Shown piece after piece: positions 12,201 through 24,060 of a stretch of 64,000 nucleotides of DNA (within the stretch, counting starts at the first letter, position 1; every line of letters starts with the position of its first letter). The notes beneath the pieces were generated by a model. That model searched no databases. It was not told the DNA's origin and saw only the letters and a program-made list of their open reading frames with translations. Source of the DNA: Angiostrongylus vasorum (Eukaryota > Nematoda > Chromadorea > Rhabditida > Metastrongylidae); contig JADANN010000457.1 of NCBI GenBank assembly GCA_018806985.1, forward strand, positions 186,001-250,000. Direction: 5' to 3'. The translations under genes were made by a program, and so were the position numbers.

Positions 12201-15200
12201 GGGCTGCCTCGAGCCGGACTTTCTAGATATTTACATTTATTATGTGTGGGTCATAGCCAGTCCTTGCTCGATATTGCGTAACAATTCAATGGTGCTTGGA
12301 ACGACTCACTTATGTTCAGTGGTGAAATCGAGCCATGTAGAAGGTTTAAACGCACTAACTGTTGGAACAGTTGGAGCTCTAACAAGAAGGAAATAGTACC
12401 TGAAAAAAGGCTTAAATTTCAATCCGAATATTTCTATGGTAGGCGGCATTAAAGCGATATGGGTTAACCATCAAGAGCGTAGAATAGATGGCTATGATGA
12501 GCGAAACATTGACGCTTTAACCACGGTTCGCAGTCACTTACGGCAGTGACGTGCATCAACATCAAACCATTTTACTAATAATAACCTCGCTGAATATTGG
12601 TAAATATGGACAAGATTTTAAACTCACGAAAACATGAAGGATATAGGAACGACTAGCATGACCAGCATGGCGTCCGTCAAGGTTAACGCCAACAGATTTT
12701 CGTCTGTCATTACAGCATAAGAAAACGTTCCTGCTAAGCCGGCCATACCTGAGCCAGAAGACCACGTCGAGATAGTGTGTCTAAAATAAGTTAAGAAAAT
12801 TATTACAGAGTATAATCATAATACTAGACCTGTATTTGGCATTATTAAATTGTAGAACTAAAAATTTTATTTGGTCTAAAGCAAAAGTCGTAAAAAAGGA
12901 GTTCCCATCAGATAAACGGGGGCATAATTTTTGATTCACACCAATGAACAGAAATGTATACATTAAAGGATATATACTTGACTAGAATAATATTCATGCA
13001 AAGCAAGACGAAATCTTTTGGAGAGGTCTTTGCTTCACCGCACTTCATATGTTATCGTATCAGTAGCTCACTTAGAATAGTGGCTGGCTAAACCCAAATA
13101 CGTCGTCTCGCCAAATCCACAAGAGAACGACGCCAAAAGCACTCCAATAAGGGCCATCGGCACAGACTGTGCCCACGCAGTAATTAGTAGTGAAGCTAAC
13201 TGAGTGATGCAGATAACAAAATGTCGCACACTGAAAAAGGATTACTTCACACAAATGCTTAAAAAACTCAGTAAAGAAAAAAAATTCTGAATCTGTATTT
13301 ACGGCAAATCATACAATTCCATGATACTGACGTTTTTTAAGAAATTAAAACAAACCATATGTGCATAACGGTCTACAAATCTTGGAGAGTACTACCCTTG
13401 GATACTTTGATACTTACACGGCCCAACCCTCGGAGTTTTTCTGTTCTAGCTAGCCACTGTGGTTCCCTGGAATTCCGAGGTCAGACTGGCGAAAGTTTGC
13501 CCCAGGTCGTCACTACCACAGACAGTCGCCGCCCTTGTGAATCAGGGGGAAATTTTCCACCATGCGACTAGTTTGATACCATGGCGGGGTGGATCCTGGT
13601 ATTGGTCTACTCTTAGCTAGGCTTCCTGATAGAAACACCGGACACTTTCTCGGCTTGAGGGGACCCCGCCGGAGGATGAATCCTCCGCTGTACATCGCGG
13701 CCCGACACCCAGGAACACCTCCCAGCCACGATGACCGTTGATCGTTGGGAGGGAGTACTATGCTCCACATATAAAAATACTCCACGATGAAAAATCATCT
13801 AAGTGATAAGAATCATTGCAGAAACTAGACAACACTAAATTCCAGTTGTCAATTTTGTCAATGTCAATTTGTCAGATCAATTTTTTAAACATACTAATTA
13901 TTTTTTTTCTTCTAATTGCAGAATTGAGAGAATTCATAGTTTCGAAAGACGACGACAATCTGGGTACTTACGTTTCATGTCCGTTCATGCACCTTCCGGA
14001 TCACCATCCTCTTGATAGAGATGTTTCCGAAAAAGGATGGATGCAATCTCGCCTTAGCTCTTACAGATCCACGAACAACACCACCCGGTTTTGATTGCAT
14101 TCAATCCCGACCGATGACGTGATAATCTCTTTGCACTGACGACTGATTGATTGCGTTATCGGAGACCCAAATCTAATGTTGTAAGTTTCAAAAGGCAGAC
14201 GGCGCAGTTGGTCGACATACTTAGTACAGTCCCTCGAAAAAATCTAACCAACAACCACTTTCGAGGAATAACTAGTTGCTGCAAATGGTTTCAATCTGAA
14301 TTGGCCAATTTTTTCAACGAATTCTGACAGATTATAATTTAACTTGATGCTATTCGATTCAAAAAAAATTTTTTCTTTGGACTTCAACGTTTAGCTTCGA
14401 GCCGCATTTAGAAATGTTTGATACTCTCTTTTCATTAAAATGATGAAATTAACGGAGAAGTTGACGTGATTTAAGGAAGACGTGAACGACTCATTTTCAC
14501 CATACGTTTCCTTTAAACCAAATGATAAATGGTGACTCCTCCACTGTTATTATGAAGTTTTCTTCGCTGGACTTCTTTCGACTTCGCTAAGCAATAGATT
14601 ATTGAGTTGACAGTAAAGTGAAAAATGTTACCACCTACGCCATGTACAGGTGAATTTCACTTTACAGTTACTGACCTGCATTAGCGCCCACATGACACAC
14701 GGTAGAAACTAAAGAAAAAAGTGGATTCGAATCATTTCGTTGTCTTCGGATTTTTATCAATGCATGAATGAATTTTCGAAGAACGAACTCAACATATAAT
14801 GATCCGATAAATTCGAGCGCTTAAAGGGAACTCGCTTCAAAAATTTTTTCTAAAGATTGGTATATTTATCCTTCCAAAAGTCATTACTGCACTTACGAAT
14901 AAGGAATGTGTTCCATGAAGAAAGGACAGAACAACTTCACTATAAGACATGGCAAGATGTTGCACAACAGGACCACGCCGGCAGACGCAGGAGAGCAGCT
15001 ACGGGACGTGATCACCTCCTACAATTCGCAATGCCCTTGAAGAAATCTCTCGAACAATTCCAATAGTAACGTATTTGATCTGACAACGGTTAAATGTTTA
15101 ATCGTGTTATAGAAATAATGTTTCTGGACTAGTTTGACTACATTGTTTTGAACATGGGTAGACAACAGTGACGATTTCATCAATATAGTCATCCTTTAAA

Positions 15201-15628
15201 AAAATCCCTGGAAAAAACCAAAAATGACGCCGCATAATTGAAATAGACTCGTTCTCACCGTTTATATTAAAACCAATCCAAACACAGACAGTAGAAAAAA
15301 AAGGGACGGTGTGCACTAATTTCAACGCATATTACTTCATAGTACGTGTGTTGCCGCAAAGAATTTATTTGTTGCCTTTGATCCCCTAGCTAATAAGTAA
15401 AGTTGGATTTGAGATGATTCAGTGTTAATAGTTGATAAGAAGAATGTCGTTACTGACCAGACAGTGCTCTGAACTGTTGCCGACCTTTTCCGTGCTGTTC
15501 GAACTCCTCGTCAATATGTCCTGTGCAGCACCAAGCATGACATTATAGGCAAAATTGTTGCACATACCGAAGATCCAAAATGAAATCATATTCCTAGCTG
15601 CCACAAAATTACCGCTCGGTACTCCCAT
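6244..15628 (-). CDS. cln-3: CLN3 / battenin orthologue, lysosomal multipass membrane protein (3' end not found)
   Basis: Eight exons agree in splice phase: 15628-15458, 15018-14897, 13230-13072, 12780-12628, 12378-12310, 7081-6964, 6881-6813 and 6315-6244. They encode 311 codons of a family usually near 430 residues. CLN3 landmarks appear in order: [19 protein letters not shown] with QDIL (exon 1); [20 protein letters not shown] (exon 2); [15 protein letters not shown] (exon 3); [16 protein letters not shown] (exon 4); ISLQEKLQ (exon 6); [11 protein letters not shown] (exon 7); QYRWYQ (exon 8). The start is the ATG at 15628, shortly before the conserved RNMISFW block. CLN3 is a lysosomal/endosomal membrane protein whose human loss causes Batten disease. 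The C-terminal ~120 residues were not located to the left and may be outside the window or lost. The intron between 12310 and 7081 contains LINE copy A and repeat R1. Family call is strong; exon 5 rests mainly on phase and splice sites. Confidence 0.9.
6411..6690 (+). repeat. SINE1 copy with target-site duplication
   Basis: Complete tRNA-derived SINE. The head GGCGCATATGGCGCAGTGG contains an A-box; a GGAATCGATCTC block about 40 bp downstream resembles a B-box; the 3' tail is TTTATCCTTTTTATCC. The 10-bp flank TAATTAGCAC occurs at 6401-6410 and again at 6690-6699. It sits in a CLN3 intron, so it is a clean retroposition event. Confidence 0.88.
7140..8400. other. CLN3 intron, no gene seen
   Basis: No coding signature. 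The stretch near 7300-7340 (GATCCACAAGGACTGGCACC) resembles a piece of repeat R1. Confidence 0.4.
8405..8420. repeat. 16-bp perfect palindrome at LINE 5' end
   Basis: TCCCTCATATGAGGGA is its own reverse complement. A 14-bp version lies at the 5' end of copy B (35003-35016), and copy C has a degenerate form near 56195-56212. Confidence 0.85.
8405..11403 (+). mobile_element. RTE-like non-LTR retrotransposon, copy A (degenerate, near full length)
   Basis: The 5' leader starts at a palindrome (8405-8420). The AP-type endonuclease follows at about 8900-9600: [18 protein letters not shown](K)AKTG, a block ending [15 protein letters not shown]. The RT is at about 10340-10960: [42 protein letters not shown] and [11 protein letters not shown]-terminal block with [11 protein letters not shown] and [18 protein letters not shown] ends near 11260. 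The tail is GGGACTACAGGTGATACAGG. Stops and frameshifts abound, and the 9900-10330 stretch does not match the other copies, so an insertion or deletion has replaced the EN-RT linker. It lies in the CLN3 intron in the opposite orientation. Confidence 0.9.
11420..11798 (+). repeat. Repeat R1, copy 1, with 16-bp target-site duplication
   Basis: A ~380-bp repeat, no ORF recognised, flanked by the identical 16-mer GATGATTTATGTTTAC at 11404-11419 and 11799-11814. Shared blocks with the other copies are TTTTCGGAGATTTG, CACCATGCGA, CTCTTAGCTAGGCTTCCTGA and GACACCCAGGAACAC. It inserted at the very 3' end of LINE copy A. It is probably a SINE, but no clear pol III boxes were seen. Confidence 0.8.
13395..13750 (+). 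repeat. Repeat R1, copy 2
   Basis: The same family as 11420-11798, with blocks such as GGTTCCCTGGAATTCCGAGG and CTCTTAGCTAGGCTTCCTGA. Flanks GAGAGTACTA (13385-13394) and GGGAGTACTA (13751-13760) look like a 10-bp target-site duplication with one mismatch. It lies in a CLN3 intron. Confidence 0.78.
13911..14094 (+). CDS. Possible orphan terminal exon, unknown product
   Basis: A strong polypyrimidine tract and TTGCAG acceptor precede an open frame of about 60 codons ending TTTTGA ([18 protein letters not shown]). It lies on the plus strand inside a CLN3 intron. No upstream exon or recognised family was found, so it may be chance or the remnant of a lost gene. Confidence 0.25.
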
Positions 15629-15844
15629 AGTGGCTTAAAAGACGAAGGTCAAATCAAGGAAGAACACCTGAAAGAAAGTATAGGGAAAAAAATCTCTAAG
15701 AAGCATGAACGAATCTAAGCAGGACAACGCGGTTGTGGCTCTGTAAGGATTTGTTCATGATTTGAAGCTTCTCAGAGGAATGAAAAACTTGGAACTATCT
15801 TTTTGTTAGTCAAGATAAAAAATAAGAGAAACTGTTCGATGTTG

Positions 15845-16020
15845 ATAGAATCCCTAAGACATGTGCCATGCATTAGACTTTATCAAGCATCGTCTGAGGC
15901 GATTGAATACATATGTGAACGACTTATTTAACCGATCTATCAAGTCAGTGTTTCTATCCTCCAACACAGGTCTGCTACCGATTTGTTGATTTCGGAGCGA
16001 TGGATGATGGCTTGGTGAGT
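15845..16020 (-). repeat. SINE1 copy, truncated
   Basis: Matches the SINE1 body (ATGTGCCATGCATTAGAC through GTCTGCTACCGATTTGTTGA) but ends at the GGATGGATGGCTTGGTGAG block without the pol III head. Confidence 0.65.
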
Positions 16021-16049
16021 TGTTAATTCTACTTCAATCGTTTTGAATA

Positions 16050-17400
16050 CTCATTCTTAATATCCTGTTTTTTTATTAAAGAAATTCTGTTTTGTAACAC
16101 AGGACTGACAGAAAAAATGACCAAATGCAGTGAAGTCATTTACTTTAAAGGGGGTTATATATATTCACCTATTGAACTATTAAGTAAGTAAATGAGGAAT
16201 TAACGACGGAATTGTCCAAAACAAGAATGAACTACATGAAAGTTGAGAACAATGGGAACAGCGTGACAAAAAAAAACTAACTTTTCTACTTCGAATGTGG
16301 AGAAAATCCAAGCTTTTAAGAGAACGAGATGCACAAAGGGAAGCACCTCGCGCGTTGCGGCACCACAGTCGCATTGAGGTAGAATGTTCAGTGCAATGAA
16401 ATCTCTCGTTTGGAATTGCCGTTATTTTTTCCGAGAAAACGACTTCCACTCAGTCTTGATTTGGCTGATCAATTCTTGCTTAGATGATTTACCTTACACG
16501 AGGATGTTTAAAAAACTTTATTGTGGCTAAAGTTTCGAAGCTTTCCCTACTTCAGAGCCGCAGTGATCCGTGTGGATTTTCCACAGCCTTTCACTCGTTC
16601 GAAATGCATTTCGTAATCGTATTAATCCGAAAGAAATCGAAAGTCTTCGAAAGATCTCTAATGTTTTAGGTCTAACGACCGTTATTGTTTCACTTTTTAC
16701 CGATCTCTACGAAAAACTTTTCAACAAATCGTTGGTATTCCATCTAAAGGTCTACCACGTTATCACGCTACTGATACGCATAGCGAACCGTTTCAACCAG
16801 AGTGATTTTGAAAGTTAGGTAACAATGGTGAGAAGGATATCAAGAATTCTGGACAGAGGCAAAAGATGCAGCAAATCGACGCTTCACCATGTGTCGTCCA
16901 TATACTTTGAAACTGTCAAGTTTTCGAACACATCTATTCATTTAGAAAGTGGCCTGAACAGCTTCCTGTTTTGAAAATACAGTTGCAAAAATTCGAAATT
17001 GGTACGAATGAATAAAGAGCACTCAGAGTGGTCATGAATATCAAACTCTACTATTGTTAAGCTTGTTCATTCAAGAACGACGATAACCTCAAGTAGAAAC
17101 TTCATGATGACAAAGCGAAGGTCTTAGTTATCGGAAGGGGGCGGCCTAACCGACGCACCGTACCCATTCTCGTTTCTTACTGGTTGAAACACCGATCCTT
17201 TCTATTTTGCGTAACGACACCGAGCCGGATCCTTCAACGACTTCGACGCGTCACAATGCTCTAAAGAGGATTTTGGGAGTTCGGAAGCGCACTTAACTCC
17301 CAATCTTCTCGTACACAAAGATGTCTAGTGAATACTAAGACTAAATAATATTGAAAGAACTTAATGCAGCGTATACTATTTAAGAGCAGAACGACTTCAA
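16050..17400. other. No confident gene
   Basis: Medium-length frames lie at 16180-16449 (minus) and 16484-16818 (plus). Neither has a recognised domain. A lysine/arginine-rich plus-strand stretch near 16298-16400 (RKSKLLRERDAQRE) might be part of an old coding sequence. Confidence 0.3.
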
Positions 17401-17476
17401 AGGGAGCCACTAGTAGCTTGGGTAGATCTGCTTCTCGAGCACATGAACTGCTGGCATATGCGGTTGTCGTACTTAC

Positions 17477-17610
17477 AATGACATTCATAGGAACCTTTAT
17501 ATGCATGACATCGGTCGGAGAAGGAAATGAATAGATGTGTAAGGGCTGTACACCATATGAGAACCTGTTCGCTTCGTCCTTAAATCCAATTAGTCGTTTC
17601 CAGTAGGACA
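17477..17610 (-). CDS. Candidate internal exon, unknown product
   Basis: Bounded by an acceptor (AATTAG) and an excellent donor (GTAAGT). It is open in one frame with coding-like composition (SYWKRLIGFKDEANRF, then PLHIYSFPSP). No partner exon was identified on either side and I do not recognise the family. Confidence 0.4.
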
Positions 17611-17619
17611 CTAATTCTC

Positions 17620-20200
17620 GGTAAAAAAATGATACGGTAGAGTTTTTAATACAAAAAAAGAAGATAAATCATCATAAACACGCTACTAATTCTCACATTT
17701 CATTACAATATGTTTATAAACTTTGTTCAGCGAGTTCTTTTTGCTGGTCAGTGGGTATTTTTTAGATCAAGGGCGGAATCTGCCTTGGCTGCTATTCGGA
17801 AAAACTGGTTTGTTATACAATCGTTCGAAATGAATTCCGCTTCTCAAGTAATTGACCGGAAGTGTGCGAAACAAGGTTTCCTGGCAGAGTTTAAGAGTTG
17901 GATTACCAAACGAAGTGTTAAAAATTATTATATACGTCGGTACTGTGTTCTTCATATTTACAGTCCATGAGTTCAAATGCAACCTCCAAGTGTTTCTTCG
18001 CTGAACTGCTAGATGCGTAAAGGTAAGGCCGACCTGAATTTCATCTCTGTGGAATCCAGAATTTAGTAGGATTTCGTTCAGGCCGAAAGAACACTGTCGT
18101 GCTAATGTTTACTTTTTATATTTACTGTCTACTCCAATTTTCACGACAGCGTGTTATGTGAAATCAACCATAACGATGTTGAGACAGTCGCAAAACATGA
18201 ACCGCGCGCCAGATCGATTCACGATTTCCCTTTCTGGGAGCTCGCGCATTACAAACTGCACCACGGATTGTGGTAATCTGCGAGCAGCAACTGCTCCTAG
18301 TTGCCATTCTTCTAGTGAAGGGCTATTTAACACTCTATTTCATGCGTTAGAAGCAGAAGAAAATGCTTTCATGCATGTTTTGAAGGTCCGAAACCACAAT
18401 AAAGTCAATCAATTTAATGTGCAGCGGTTTTGGATCTGATTTGCTCAGAAGAAAGATTAAATGAAAAAACCAGTAAAGTATGAGCTAAAGCGATGAGCCG
18501 CTTTTTCTTCAAAACTCCAGTTCACTTGAAATCCACAGTTCTGTAGAGATATAACTAGTTTTCTACAATAATACCACTGAAGTGTTATCACTGCAGCGCT
18601 CCCAAAAAAACCAACATTGGCAAGAACATGAAAAAACGGCTTTAGCTGAAATCGGATGGTCGACCTGATCAAGAGAGTAGAAGATTGGCGACGAAGCTGG
18701 TTTTTCTACAACAGACAAGAATTGGTCGACCAGGACAGCAATAGAGGAGTTTAGAACTTAAAAAATTTACGAAAGATACTTCGAGAATTCGGCATGTTCA
18801 CTGGTTTCCGAGTGTAATACGAGCCTCGACGAGAAAAAACGAGAAAAAAATTATGTTCTATGGACTTCAAAAATGATAAGAATTAATCATGGCAGCATAA
18901 CAGAAGTTGTACCTTGTCGAGCAGATTCGCTTGCAAGGTTTGCAGATTCGAATAATTTGTTTTGATGAACAAAATTCAATACGAGTTGCGATATGTAGCC
19001 TTAGGGTTGAACGCCTTTATTATCTTTGCATCAAATGCATTGTATGTATTCAATGAACGTCGCGCGTCATATGTCAAAATTTATGTCAATTCGTCATTCG
19101 ACACACATGTCAGTGCCCACAACAAGTTTATTAAAGCAGGCTTGTAAGACCCTTCAATACAACGGCATTTTGATATGATACTTTAAAGATAGAAAACGGA
19201 GAAAACGTCACCGTAAGATGAGATAGCACCATGAAACTGCTGCTTGCCAAGAATTCGTCAAAACTTCCAACATGTGAAAGCCGTAGCAAGTGTTCATCTC
19301 CGGTTTCTTGTACCTCCCTTTAATTTTTTTTCTCTTAGTTCATCATTTTATTCTTTCATTTCATGTCTTTGGTGTGGCACCACCATATGGTCGTTGCTGC
19401 TTGGGCATAGTGACGGCGATCCAGCACAGATCCTCGACAACACCATTCCTAAGATGGAAAGTCCTTAGGAATCCTACAGTTAATGCTCGACAAGCGCATC
19501 ATACTGATTTCAGAAATATTTCCGCCGAATTCCGTAGATCTACTGCACAAAAATCCAAGCAGCTTTCAAAATGTCGACAGCACGGAAATTGGTTCTACTT
19601 CTAGTATTTCAAATACCGTGGAATATTGTAGTTCACTAAGAAGAATCATACGTGCAAAACGCTGATTGACACAAGCAGAGTGAGTTTGTTTCTCCAGTGA
19701 AAATAATCCAGAAAAAAAGAGCACCTATAGCTCTTAGGATAAATGCTGATGAGTGTGACAATAAATCAATTTCGTGGAGTTTTTGAAATCGATGCTGACA
19801 GCCTTTCAATCATCAATGTTAATGGCAATAGAACAGCCTGTGTGAACACAATTGCCCAGTAGGGGGAACATCCTCTGGATGTGTCTGAATAACGAGTGAA
19901 ACCATAGCCACTGAGCAAAAAAATTGTTTTTGAGGGAACTATGGCAAGATCAATTTTGTTAAGGGGATTAAAGTCGCGTACGGGAAATAATACTTGTTAT
20001 TACTGGCAAATAGGTGTTGACTACGCCACTAGTTCGAAAAAACCGTGGTAAATGTCATGAACCAAATAACAATAGTTATTAAACCGTGCTTTGGAACTCA
20101 CACTAAAACGTCCTGGGTAATGAAGTTCCCTTGACAAATGGACAACATTATAGAAAAGGATATACTGCAGTCTTATAGCTCATCGCACTGTAAGGCAAAT
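17620..20200. other. No confident gene
   Basis: Short frames only. An open minus-strand frame near 18173-18340 (ARRLPQSVVQFVMRELPERE) looks protein-like but has no visible splice context. A ~40-bp block, TTTACTTTTTATATTTACTG near 18105-18145, recurs at about 24193-24230, so it is repeat-derived. Confidence 0.3.
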
Positions 20201-20230
20201 AATTCGTAGAAATCTCTATATTTTTGTTGA

Positions 20231-20960
20231 GCAAACAGAAGCTGACGTTCCGGCAGTATCACGTTCCCTAGAGCTTGGTGGGGTATACTGATACTCAATT
20301 TATTATGCGAAGCGCTTCAATACAATGCTCTACTCTACTCTTCGTCGTCAATTTGTTCGTAACGGCCTGTATAACAGTCTATGAGAAACAGAGAATTGCG
20401 TAATCTGCCCTTGTGGCAGAGATGGTGACTGCATCAGTTCAGGTACGATATACGTGATCTCTTATAATACTTGCGGAGATGAATATATTGGCGAAACTAG
20501 TAGACCTTCATGTATCCGCATAAAAGAACACTAGACAGCCCACGAAAAAACAAGACACTAGGGACGCATAGGATACAAAAGCATAGACGAGACGATTTTG
20601 ATACTTTGATACAAAAGTCACTATCCTCGCACAGGATGCCCAAACACCTGCACGCAGACTTCTTAAGGCTTTTTGGATAATGCCAGGAATCCTACAATGA
20701 ACAGCAGGGAGGAATGCTCCGAGATTACCCTTGATCTCGCCCCCGTACCTTCTCAACGATTTTTTGATGGAGTGCAGTTACCAACCATATGTGACTTTGA
20801 TCATCCATTCCTCCTCAGCGAAAGCCACTGTTGACCGTGTGATTGCCAGAGGCGTTTGGCGTAGTAAATTGCATATCAACATACACTTCCAGACTCTGAA
20901 AAAAGATGATATTGCCAGAACGTCAGCTACTGTTGTTTTATGCGTGGCTCAACAAGAATA
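20231..20960 (+). mobile_element. Penelope-like element fragment with inverted ends (GIY-YIG part, degenerate)
   Basis: The interior (about 20325-20530) reads as the C-terminal GIY-YIG endonuclease region: cysteine motif NCVICPCGRDGDC, then SGTIYVIS, CGDEYIGETSRP and RIKEH, interrupted by stops. Ends at 20231-20277 and 20887-20960 are diverged inverted copies of the GCTGACGTTTCGGCAG...CTTCAGAG end motif. RT is absent. Confidence 0.75.
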
Positions 20961-21109
20961 CAATGATTTATTTGATTATTGCCGAGGTCAACAGAAAGTC
21001 GGTCGTGAGGATTTTTTGTATTCCAATCGCCTTGAAACTGTTTTTCAACCGGTGTTTTACATCAAAAAGAGAGAAGCGACCTTGGAGAACATCCCTTAGA
21101 CATTAGATG

Positions 21110-22030
21110 TATATCTCAAATAAGACTAGGAACAATGCGAGCATTCCAGTTAATATGTTCGGAAGGAAACATTGAAAACTTCCATGGAGTTTTCGTTTAG
21201 AGAAAGTGTTCGATGTTATCCAGGACAGAGTTTGTTATTCCTGGAAAAAGAAGGATGATGAAATGGTAAACAATGCGAAATGGTTTTCTCTCGTAGGAGA
21301 ACAAATACTCGTCACCTACACCACTTTATAATCCAACATCCAGGGACCAATATCAATACACAGAAAATTGTGGACGCTGTGCGTCCACAACATCATGTTT
21401 ATACTTGTAACGAAGCAGAAGGCGATTTGTCGCCTTCTTCTCGGAAAAATTAAAAGTTCTCATTTATCTTAACTGCACTTGAAAGCGATGAGAAAACGGC
21501 TCTTTGGATAATTGGTGCTAATACGGGGTCAAAAAAATTCTGTAGAAAATAACTCTATATAAAGAAAGACCGAAAATTCTTGAAGGAAGTCTACAGTGTC
21601 ACAGTTCATCCCAGTACTGATGAGCACGTTGGCCTAATTATTAGGGAAAATCACTTAAGTTGTTAGTCCTACAACGGCTCCCAAACGGTTTAAATAGGCT
21701 AGTTTGTTGAAGAAAACATAGGTGTTGCTGGGTCTGAACGGTACTCCAAGGAACGAAGTTGACGAACATCACATCTACATCTATTCACTGTATTTATTTC
21801 AACATTTCGCAATTTGCTCAGTAAAAAAATACTGAGGAGAAAGTATAAATTTTGGACGATAAGTGGAGCAGACAAGATTGGTCATTTGAAGACCAGTGGA
21901 GAGCTTGATGTCATAGAAATGCTTCTACATACTGAAAATATTCCACTAATGTTAACTTTTTTTGCCGCCTATTATAATTTTTTTCATGGCAGGGTATTAC
22001 GTGTGATAAAACCACAATTATGCTGACATA
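21110..22030. other. No gene seen
   Basis: AT-rich. The 70-codon plus frame at 21814-22026 has no splice or domain support. Confidence 0.3.
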
Positions 22031-22037
22031 TTTGAAA

Positions 22038-22362
22038 AATTTCGGATCGCAGAGTGTCTGCGGTGGGGAACGAACGCGCTATTATCCTTTCCGGTGGCTA
22101 ACGTGTTCACCATCACACCATGCTGGTCGTTCGTTTTGCCTCGTATCTCAGCTAGTCCTATCGATCAGCGTCATCAGCACTTTGGGATTCGGTCTCCTAG
22201 ATCAATCCCGTTAACGGGTGATTGCTGATGGCGCTGATCGATAGAACTAGCTGAGAGACAGGCGAAACGAAAGACCCGCTTGGTGTGGTGGTGAACGCGT
22301 TAGTCCCCTGGAATGGATAAAAGCGCGTTCGTTCCCCACCGGAGACGCCTGCGACCTTAATT
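22038..22362. mobile_element. Foldback (inverted-repeat) element
   Basis: Arms of about 148 bp (22038-22185 and 22215-22362) are inverted copies of each other, sharing GGTGGGGAACGAACGCGCT, TCAGCTAGT and TCTATCGATCAGCG, around a ~29-bp spacer. Half copies occur near 23590-23715 (left arm), 44748-44840 (right arm) and 59405-59560 (right-arm-like). Each arm contains A-box-like TGGTGTGGTGG and B-box-like GTTCGTTCCC, so it may be two tRNA-derived units head to head. Confidence 0.75.
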
Positions 22363-22911
22363 TTTTTTGAAATATCTCAGAATCATTTAGGTTATATACC
22401 ACTAATATTTAGACGTTGAGAGTAGTGATTTCGGCGAAGAACAGAAATGGAGAAAAGTTTACCTCAGCAGCGGGTGATTCAGTTGGTTCGAGAACCTGGC
22501 TCATTTTTGCACACTCAGCAGAGTAACCCATTGCGAAACAAGCAAACACTGCTTAACAATTCCAGAACGAACTGGTCCAATCCCGACATCGAGTGAATCA
22601 GGTTATCTTGGGATCACCGCTGCTGGTTTTTGAGTTGCGCTTCCACTACGTTTCATAGTTGAATAACACGTCCTAGAAGACAAGAAACTTCGTGAAAAAA
22701 GTGGTCACGAGGACTTCTTCCAGTGAACGATTACAATTCTCTGCTACGCAAAATTCGAAGCAACATGCTTAGTCAATCAGATTTGGCTCATTTTGCGCAC
22801 ATAATCTGCAGAGCTCTAGGCTGTCTGGTCATATCGTTTTCATATTTTCGTCATGTCGTTGATAGATAACTCTTTTTACGATTGTTTCTTGTTTACGTGT
22901 TTACCACTTAC

Positions 22912-23358
22912 TAATTTTTCCAAGATTTAATTTGCAGTGACTTTTGCGTTTTGAAAATGATGATCTCAAGGCAAGGTAATGGCTGTCTTGATTTTTGAAT
23001 TCAGATTTCGACATAATCCTGTGGAAACGAGCAGAAATGTCACGAAAGCTGGTGTCCATCGAAGCGCTAATGTATGTGCAGTGCTCACTGATTCGTAAAA
23101 TTTCGTTCTGGAGATAGGAATTTTCATTTCCATGGATGAATGTCGTGGGTGCCCATGAGCAGTTGAAAACGTTCATCTGAATGAGGTATTTGAACCCAAC
23201 TCTTGGAGAAAAAAAAGGGATAAAAGTCCTAAAAACAATTCGAAACCTTGCACACTATTTTAGTACTAACCACCCAATGATCGTTACCCATTTGGAAATC
23301 ACTTGGAAGGAAGCTGGAAAAAACTCGATAAGTGAATAAGATGAAAGTTGAGAAAACA
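22912..23358 (-). CDS. Two candidate exons of an unknown gene
   Basis: Exon 23358-23288 (LIEFFPASFQVISKW; donor GTAACG) joins in phase 0 to exon 23176-22912 (MNVFNCSWAPTT, then NEILRISEHCTYISASMDTS). The second has a clean ATTCAG acceptor and a GTAAGT donor. The joined ~112 codons have coding-like composition and a Cys- and Ser-rich segment. No family recognised. Further exons must exist on both sides. Confidence 0.45.
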
Positions 23359-23589
23359 CTGAACACATGGTCGCTACGAAGTGTGCTACTCAATTTTCCC
23401 ACAACAATCATCCATTAACCGATCGCACTGTAGCGTGCAATCGAGAGTGAATCTTGTATGACAATCAACAACGTTCAGCTTAGGGTGGGACACCCATTCA
23501 CCTCTTCCCTAGATATTACTAAGACTGATTATGTACAAAAGGTTGTTTGCAATAATAATGACGCTTAGATATTTGCAAAACTCCTGACT

Positions 23590-23715
23590 GCGGGTGTCTG
23601 CAGTGGGGAACGAACGCTATTGCCCTTTCCGAGGGCTAATGTGTTCACCACCACACCATGTGGGTCCTTCGTTTCGCCTTTCTCTCAGTCGTGCTTTATA
23701 GGTGTGTTATCAGCA
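23590..23715 (+). repeat. Half copy of the foldback element
   Basis: Matches the left arm of 22038-22185 (GTGGGGAACGAACGC, GTGTTCACCACCACACCATG). SINE2 follows directly. Confidence 0.65.
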
Positions 23716-23721
23716 ATCAGA

Positions 23722-24060
23722 AGAGCGGGTAGCACAGTGGCAGTGATGTCCGTTCGCACGAGCATGGTGCTAGTTCGATTCCGCTCCATGCCACCAAACC
23801 TCTCATCTCTCCGGGGTCGAGAATTTGGTACCAGACTTCTCTGTGAAAATATCACTCTCTGCAATCCAAATGGGAACGCTCCAGCCTGGCTATATCAGAA
23901 CTCTAGGGAGAATCGCTCGACCAGCATTCTACGACACTCAAGATAAAAATGAAAATCCTCAACCAGCAACCGAAGCCACACGTAAAAAACTTGAAAGATT
24001 GGTGGACGATGGATTCTAGGAAACGAAATGGATGTGAGAAGTGCTGGGATCCGCACAGTA
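23722..24060 (+). repeat. SINE2 copy (tRNA-derived)
   Basis: The head GAGCGGGTAGCACAGTGG holds an A-box and TAGTTCGATTCCGCTC a B-box about 45 bp downstream, the spacing expected of tRNA-derived SINEs. The body ends GTGCTGGGATCCGCACAGTA followed by an A-rich AAATAAAG tail. Other copies are at 5835-6140 (minus), 24735-25030 and, partially, 49905-50070. Confidence 0.75.
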
